Shown here piece after piece: positions 59,644 to 64,000 of a DNA stretch of 64,000 nt. The position numbers and the translations under genes were made by a program. Location of the stretch: contig OZ231127.1 in NCBI GenBank assembly GCA_965153355.1, positions 16,368,001 to 16,432,000 of the forward strand, written 5' to 3'. Numbering within the stretch: position 1 is the first letter of the stretch; each line of letters begins with the position of its first letter. Below the pieces are notes generated by a model that was not told where the DNA came from, ran no database searches, and saw only the letters and a program-made list of their open reading frames with translations. Source of the DNA: Flaccisagitta enflata. Its lineage: Eukaryota > Chaetognatha > Sagittoidea > Aphragmophora.

Positions 59644-60876
59644 TTACCGGATAGGTAGTTTATAACCGAGAATATGATCTAAAGGAGAAAGGTGACTATT
59701 GTCATTCGGCAACGAATAATTCTGCACTAACCCTTTCACGTGATCGTTTCTTGTTTTCATAATGTCAAGTAATTTGGTATTTAAACTCGTTAGGCGGACA
59801 TGAATTGGCTGAATTGACGCATATTCATTCAACAGACTTTTTCGAATGTATTTGGGTAGTCTGAGAGCAATTCGAATGGCATCATATTGTATATTTTCCA
59901 GTCGATCAAGCTGTGACTTGGGGGCCGTTGTGAATGCAATGCTTCCGTATTCTATGATAGGACGGATGTATATCTTATATAACTTCATGAGCGTTTTTGG
60001 TTCAACTCCATGACAAGCAAGAACTTTCAGTACATTGAGCCTTTTAGCTGAACGATCATGGATGGAATCAACTTGTTTTTTGAACGATAAGAGACCATCA
60101 ATCTCGACTCCAAGAAATTTCGCGTTTTTCGTTGGTCTTATGATGTCATTAAACAGCTGAAGCCCAAAGTTCTCATCTGTTTTTTCGCGAACTCGAGAAA
60201 TGAAGACTAAATTGGACTTCTCCCCATTTAACTTGACTCGCCATTTTCGGCACCAGCATTCTAGTAAGTTTAGCGCTTTTTGTAATTTCGTAATGGCGTA
60301 AGAATGCGTGTATGCAGTTGACCAAAGCGCTGTGTCGTCTGCAAATTGGGAAAGACTGCAAAGGCTTTGTATTTCGTCTGGGTAATCGTTCACATAGATT
60401 ATGTAGATAAGAGGTGAGAGTGGACTGCCCTGCGGTGTGCCGGCGCCGAGTGAGACTTCATGAGAATAGTGTCCGTCATAAAATACTCTGAGTGTCCGTT
60501 CTGACAGAAAAGAGCTGATAAGGCGAATGAAGCGATTTGGTAAATTAAGACTTTTTTTCAACTTGTACATAATGCCTTCATGCCAGCATCGATCAAAGGC
60601 GGCTTCAGCGTCGAGAAAGAGGGCTGCCGTAACTTGAGACTTCTTAAAGGCGGCGTGACTTTCCTCCGAGAGTCGCAGCAGTTGTTCAGTTGCCATGTGT
60701 TTTTTTCTGAAACCACTTTGATTCTTTGAAAAAAGATTGTTTTCTTCCATGTAAGCCGAAAGTCGACTGGCGATTATGCGTTCGAGGACTTTGCCAACAC
60801 AAGAAAGAAGCGAAATCGGTCTGAAGTTTTTTGCAAACTTTGAGTCTTTGTTAGGTTTTGGTATAAGTTTTACCAT
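59644..60876 (-). CDS. Non-LTR reverse transcriptase, N-terminally truncated
   Basis: The open frame of 410 codons contains RT blocks in order: IPKPNKD and NFRPISLLS (4-26), SGFRKKH (54-60), motif A FLDAEAAFD with D89, motif B GTPQGSPLSP (146-155), catalytic motif C FADD (178-181), then the thumb-side KLNGEKS and KFLGVEID motifs. It ends at a TAA. The enzyme would copy element RNA at the nicked target, but the usual N-terminal AP-endonuclease (several hundred residues) is absent. The first Met is probably an accident: the frame runs straight back into the (GAA)n poly-Glu tract. The FADDTALW motif suggests a Jockey/CR1-type element. It is a dead copy with an intact palm domain. No frameshift or stop is seen within the remaining part. 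Confidence 0.9.
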   Translation of the reverse strand: MVKLIPKPNKDSKFAKNFRPISLLSCVGKVLERIIASRLSAYMEENNLFSKNQSGFRKKHMATEQLLRLSEESHAAFKKSQVTAALFLDAEAAFDRCWHEGIMYKLKKSLNLPNRFIRLISSFLSERTLRVFYDGHYSHEVSLGAGTPQGSPLSPLIYIIYVNDYPDEIQSLCSLSQFADDTALWSTAYTHSYAITKLQKALNLLECWCRKWRVKLNGEKSNLVFISRVREKTDENFGLQLFNDIIRPTKNAKFLGVEIDGLLSFKKQVDSIHDRSAKRLNVLKVLACHGVEPKTLMKLYKIYIRPIIEYGSIAFTTAPKSQLDRLENIQYDAIRIALRLPKYIRKSLLNEYASIQPIHVRLTSLNTKLLDIMKTRNDHVKGLVQNYSLPNDNSHLSPLDHILGYKLPIR

Positions 60877-60880
60877 GGCT

Positions 60881-60931
60881 TCTTCTTCTTCTTCTTCTTC
60901 TTCTTCTTCTTCTTCTTCTTCTTCTTCTTCT

Positions 60932-60962
<31 letters not shown>

Positions 60963-60970
60963 TCTCTTCC

Positions 60971-61007
<37 letters not shown>

Positions 61008-61011
61008 TTTC
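60881..61011. repeat. (TTC)n microsatellite flanking the truncated 5' end of the retroelement
   Basis: TTC array with a CCTCTT-rich distal part. The RT frame begins immediately beside it. Together with the tract at 59084 it brackets the retroelement. Confidence 0.95.
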
Positions 61012-61177
61012 GTGTCAATTGTGAATTTGCCCATAATGATCGTTGCTTTTGAGATATGATCACTCAAGCTGACGCTTGAAAAAAAAAAGGAGAAAAAATT
61101 ATCAATTCTTTTTCGCAACATTTCAACCCAACTTCTACCACTTCACTTGTTCAAAGCGAACATAAAATCATCTCAAA
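61012..61177 (+). promoter_or_regulatory. Upstream region of the innexin gene
   Basis: About 165 bp separate the innexin start codon from the (TTC)n tract. It holds an A-rich run near 61080 and a CAAC/CTTC-rich stretch just before the ATG. I see no convincing TATA box or initiator. A pyrimidine-rich segment could hide a splice acceptor for a 5' non-coding exon, but nothing decides it. The transcription start must lie here or beyond the microsatellite. Confidence 0.35.
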
Positions 61178-62563
61178 ATGTCCTTTGTTCTCGGCTTTAA
61201 AGAGTGGCTGGGAAATGACGTGTGGATCGACGACAAAAGCGACAGATTGAATCGTAAATATATGACGACGTTGATCCTCGTTATGATGGTGGTGGTGATG
61301 ACGGGACAATTCATTCGCGGTGACCAAATTCAATGTTTCACCCCAGTTTACTTCACCGGGGCCCAAGTGGAGTATTCACACAGTACCTGCTGGACGCTGG
61401 GAACCGACTACATCATCGACGGAGATGGCATCGACGCTAAAGACACTTCCCACGTGGGAGGGAAAGGATTTCTCAACGCGCCTATCAGCGGTCGCGATGG
61501 AAACGGCGGCTATCACGTCTCAGGTTACGTCGGTCCTCATCACAAAGGACAACGCGTGACCGTTTCTTATTATCAATGGACACCGCTGATTCTCGCCATC
61601 GCCGCTTTCCTGTTCCATCTTCCTTACATCGTCTGGAACGTCATGTCAGTTAGTTCTGGCATGCCGTTGGAATCCACGCTTTCAGCGGCCAAACAAGTCT
61701 CCAAAGTGCAAAAGAACGGAGGCTCGAGAGATGGATATATCGCCGATATATTGTTTCGATACCGTCGTTACATAGAAAAGACTCACTTGGACACGACCGG
61801 GTCTTGTCATCCCGCCATCAAAAAGCGCCTTCGCTGCGGAAGGTCTTTCGGCAATTATCTCTTCGTCTTGTACGTGGGCGTGAAAGTGTTATACATGTCG
61901 CTCATTGTCGCCAATATGCTGTTGCTGCAAGGATTTTTCGGTGGCGATCCGCGTTTCTCCGTTTTGAATCACGGCTTCTGGGTCTTGGACAATCTCTTCC
62001 GGAACGCGAGTTGGCCCCAATCGCCCATTTTCCCCATTAAAACCGTTTGCACATTTTCCGCCGAACAACAAGGCAATCCGTTGCCTTACACTCTCCAATG
62101 CGTTTTGCCTTTGAATTTGTACAACGACAAATTCTTCGCCATTTTCACGATCGTTTATCCCATTCTGCTCATCGCCTCTTCCGTCACCACCATTCAATGG
62201 ATTTGGTGTAACTCGGCCCATGGGAGACAAGCGTTCGCGGAGAGATATTTGGTGAAACCGCTCGGCTTGAAAAGAGCCGATATGTCGGACGTGCGCGTGT
62301 TTACGGAAGAATATTTGAGACGCGACGGCATCTTCGTCCTTCAGATGATCGAGATGAACGTCGGCGGCCTCGTTGTCGAGACTTTGGTCGGGAAGCTGTG
62401 GGATCAATTCGTGGAGGAAAAGGACGAAGCGCTTCGGGATCGCGACGGCGAAACGGATTCTGTCGATGGCAAAACATTCCTGGATGTTAACAAGAAGCCC
62501 TCCTTTGTGCGCACTCGCATCCAAGCGGGCCGTGATAAAAGTGTCAACTCAACCATGGCTTAA
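61178..62563 (+). CDS. Innexin gap-junction / hemichannel protein, intronless, complete
   Basis: The 461-residue protein has the innexin layout. A cytoplasmic N-terminus carries W10 and W16. TM1 is about residues 28-46. The first extracellular loop has cysteines C53 and C71. The family signature YYQW is at 131-134, followed by TM2 with P136 and the LPY at 148-150. After a cytoplasmic loop come TM3 (about 225-250), a second extracellular loop with C291 and C308, TM4 (about 318-343) and a cytoplasmic tail. Two cysteines per extracellular loop is the innexin pattern. N276 (NAS) in loop 2 is a possible glycosylation site. Innexins form plasma-membrane channels joining adjacent cells or opening to the outside. 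Loop 1 is unusually long and glycine-rich (about 80-125). The start has A at -3 and the sequence upstream is not coding. The reading frame is uninterrupted. Orthology within the family cannot be assigned by eye. Length is normal to slightly long. Confidence 0.95.
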   Translation: MSFVLGFKEWLGNDVWIDDKSDRLNRKYMTTLILVMMVVVMTGQFIRGDQIQCFTPVYFTGAQVEYSHSTCWTLGTDYIIDGDGIDAKDTSHVGGKGFLNAPISGRDGNGGYHVSGYVGPHHKGQRVTVSYYQWTPLILAIAAFLFHLPYIVWNVMSVSSGMPLESTLSAAKQVSKVQKNGGSRDGYIADILFRYRRYIEKTHLDTTGSCHPAIKKRLRCGRSFGNYLFVLYVGVKVLYMSLIVANMLLLQGFFGGDPRFSVLNHGFWVLDNLFRNASWPQSPIFPIKTVCTFSAEQQGNPLPYTLQCVLPLNLYNDKFFAIFTIVYPILLIASSVTTIQWIWCNSAHGRQAFAERYLVKPLGLKRADMSDVRVFTEEYLRRDGIFVLQMIEMNVGGLVVETLVGKLWDQFVEEKDEALRDRDGETDSVDGKTFLDVNKKPSFVRTRIQAGRDKSVNSTMA

Positions 62564-62586
62564 ACAAACCCGACTAAAGTCGCGAA

Positions 62587-62712
62587 AGGCAAGGCTAAGT
62601 AGGTCAAGTTGGTGCGCCGTGTGGATCGACAAACGTCTGCGTTACTGACAGACAGACAGATAGACCAACCAACCAATGGACACAGCCAGTAATAGATGCA
62701 TAAGAATGCTTA
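62587..62712 (+). mobile_element. HE-2 element, decayed, just past the innexin stop codon
   Basis: GGCAAGGCTAAGTAGGTCAAG, GGTGCGCCGTGTGGATCGAC, CTGCGTTACTGACAGACAGA, ACCAACCAATGGACACAGCC, then AATAGATGCATAAGAATGC. The 5' end lies 24 nt after the stop, so it is probably in the 3' UTR. Confidence 0.68.
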
Positions 62713-63206
62713 GACCAAATCCTCCTTGCCACTTCCCCCCCCCCCCATCCGCTTTTGCATTGTTTCTGTCATTATCATAATCACCAATTTGCCTTTTTGC
62801 TGGATCAACCCCTCATAACTCCAGTTATCCTACATTAATAGATGCGTAGCTTTGAATGAATTATTTGATTGTAGGATCGTAATCTTTTCCGTATCTGTGA
62901 GAAAACTTGTTTGTTTACGGTATCTGATGATCATATCAGTCATATACTTTTGCCGCTGCTACGTCTCACGTTGTTGTACACAGGAAGACTTTTTTCTTGA
63001 AGTTACCATCTTATGAAGATTAGACTTATTCCCTGTTTTTATCTCCTCATGCAAATGAATTAGAATTATTGCTCTTCTATTTTTCTTGATGAAAAAAAAG
63101 CCTTGAGATATTTAGTTTGTAACTTCTACCAAAGACTTGTTAAATGATCAGGCGTTTAAATTGTGAAATCGTTGGAATCGATGTAATGCTCTTCTATAGA
63201 AAACCC
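62713..63206. other. Probable innexin 3' flank, no clear poly(A) signal
   Basis: C11 run near 62737. No AATAAA within the first ~950 bp after the stop; the first one is near 63539. Confidence 0.4.
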
Positions 63207-63298
63207 AACAAGGTGCGACGTGTGGATCGTCGAACGAATGCGTTACAGACCGACCAACCGACGGAGACAGCCAGTTAAAGAGGTGCTTTGTCGCATCT
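63207..63298 (+). mobile_element. HE-2 element (92 bp), internally short
   Basis: 5' AACAAGGTGCGACGTGTGG (the GGCCAAGTAGGCC part is missing), GTCGAACGAATGCGTTACAG, GACCGACCAACCGACGG, hairpin AGGTGCTTTGTCGCATCT, then AAAAAC. Confidence 0.82.
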
Positions 63299-63326
63299 AA
63301 AAACAGAGATATGTACAACGATTGTG

Positions 63327-63330
<4 letters not shown>

Positions 63331-63408
<78 letters not shown>
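63331..63408. repeat. (GA)n microsatellite
   Basis: About 39 GA units. Confidence 0.95.
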
Positions 63409-63409
<1 letters not shown>

Positions 63410-64000
63410 CTATTACAAGAATTGTTGTTCCATAAATAATCATCAGATCTAACTCGTCGAAATATTTGGCAGTATACTTTCGGTTGCGCCTAGCTAAAGC
63501 GCACCAGCGATTAACTCGCTTAAATGACAATACAAAATGAATAAATCAAAAATGATAAGAAACAAAAGGCTAGTGCTCATAGATCACAAATGACTGGAAA
63601 TGAATGAGAAATTATTCAAAAAGTTGAGGTAGAGGGAGATGAAGATTAATGATTGGGAGTAATCAGGGCCGCAATCGGTGGGCAGGGGCAGTTATGCCAA
63701 AAAGAAAGTAGACATAGAAAAGAAAAAGAAGCGTCGCAAATTGACAGACGGACAGATTGAAGGAATGCCGGACAGAGAGCCGTATTGAGGGACGGATGGA
63801 CGGATGGATTGATGTATGAACGGACGGATGAACAAAAGGGCACAGCCTCTTACGGTTATCGACTGAATAGAATACAGGAGAGAGGTCAGATGAAGGTTGG
63901 ATCTGGAGTTATCAAGAAGGAGTTGAACGGAGTTGAATTGAGTGAAAAGGAAAGGGAAGGAAAGGAAAGGAAAGGAAAGGAGAGGAAAGGGAAGCGGATT
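63409..64000. other. Non-coding, small repeat remnants
   Basis: GGACGGATGGACGGATGG with GCACAGCCTCTTACGG (63790-63860) is probably a decayed HE 3' end; GGAAAGGAAAGG units occur at 63945-63990. Confidence 0.45.

Noticed and set aside
59644-60876. Host gene encoding a domesticated reverse transcriptase
   Set aside because: The copy has a standard 3' UTR and tail, a 5' truncation in a microsatellite and a sister 3' end nearby, all signs of an ordinary LINE insertion.

Overview
The window looks like a piece of an invertebrate animal nuclear genome. The one intact protein gene is an intronless innexin (61178-62563, + strand), a family known only from animals. The only other recognisable coding sequence is the 3' part of a non-LTR retrotransposon reverse transcriptase (59644-60876, - strand). 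There are no bacterial features: no operons, no compact gene packing, no tRNA or rRNA that I can see. The phylum cannot be fixed from this sequence.

The other ~60 kb is a mosaic of simple repeats, minisatellites and short non-autonomous mobile elements, often nested. Microsatellites (CT/GA, GT/CA, GAA/TTC, GAT, GTT/CAA, GAAA, GAAT) occur every 1-2 kb. They create long artefactual reading frames of poly-S/L, E, K, D, H or R that are not genes.

The most interesting layer is a superfamily here called HE (hairpin-ended elements; the name is private to this annotation). In HE-1 to HE-5 the 5' end is AACAAG plus a subfamily-specific tag. Some 22-26 nt inside lies a short subterminal motif, and the interior is highly variable and usually contains (GACC)n, (GTCC)n or another satellite. 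The 3' end is a short hairpin followed by A-rich sequence. The hairpin arm is the reverse complement of the 5' subterminal motif, and the motif changes together at all three places between subfamilies: AGTCGCG (HE-1), AGGTGCG (HE-2), AGTTGCG (HE-3), AGATGCG (HE-5). HE-4 shares the 5' tag but has a weaker stem. HE-6 is a GC-rich foldback group (GGGCAGCGGCCCC arms, subtypes 6a and 6b). HE-7 has GGAAAAAAGTCG near the 5' end and a GTCGAAG/CTTCGAC hairpin at the 3' end. The layout resembles non-autonomous Helentron elements (HINE/DINE-1 type), but no Rep/helicase gene is present, so that is inference.

Layout: 0-5 kb, clustered HE-1/2/3/4/6 copies, with a possible tiny spliced transcription unit at 4.5-4.75 kb. 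5-8 kb, AT-rich sequence with a 570-bp palindromic element and a perfect RFX-type X-box palindrome. 8-16 kb, HE copies and trinucleotide arrays, with an inverted-repeat element nested in an HE-6a copy. 16-28 kb, long CT, GAAA and pyrimidine arrays with several full HE-1 copies. 28-37 kb, an HE-6a copy, two DNA-transposon MITEs with target duplications, and an 81-bp minisatellite split by a hAT-like element. 37.6-40.5 kb, a three-level nest (HE-6b containing HE-7 containing HE-6b). 45.0-48.3 kb, a candidate 3.3-kb HE-5 element containing a 583-bp duplication and a hAT-like foldback. 48.9-49.9 kb, a 64-bp satellite with higher-order structure. 50.7-53.0 kb, a 2.3-kb TIR element filled with TTAATTAA palindromes. 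55-58 kb, more nested elements. 59-61 kb, a retroelement bracketed by (TTC)n. 61.2-62.6 kb, the innexin. The two coding regions diverge from a ~300-bp interval and are not functionally linked as far as can be seen.
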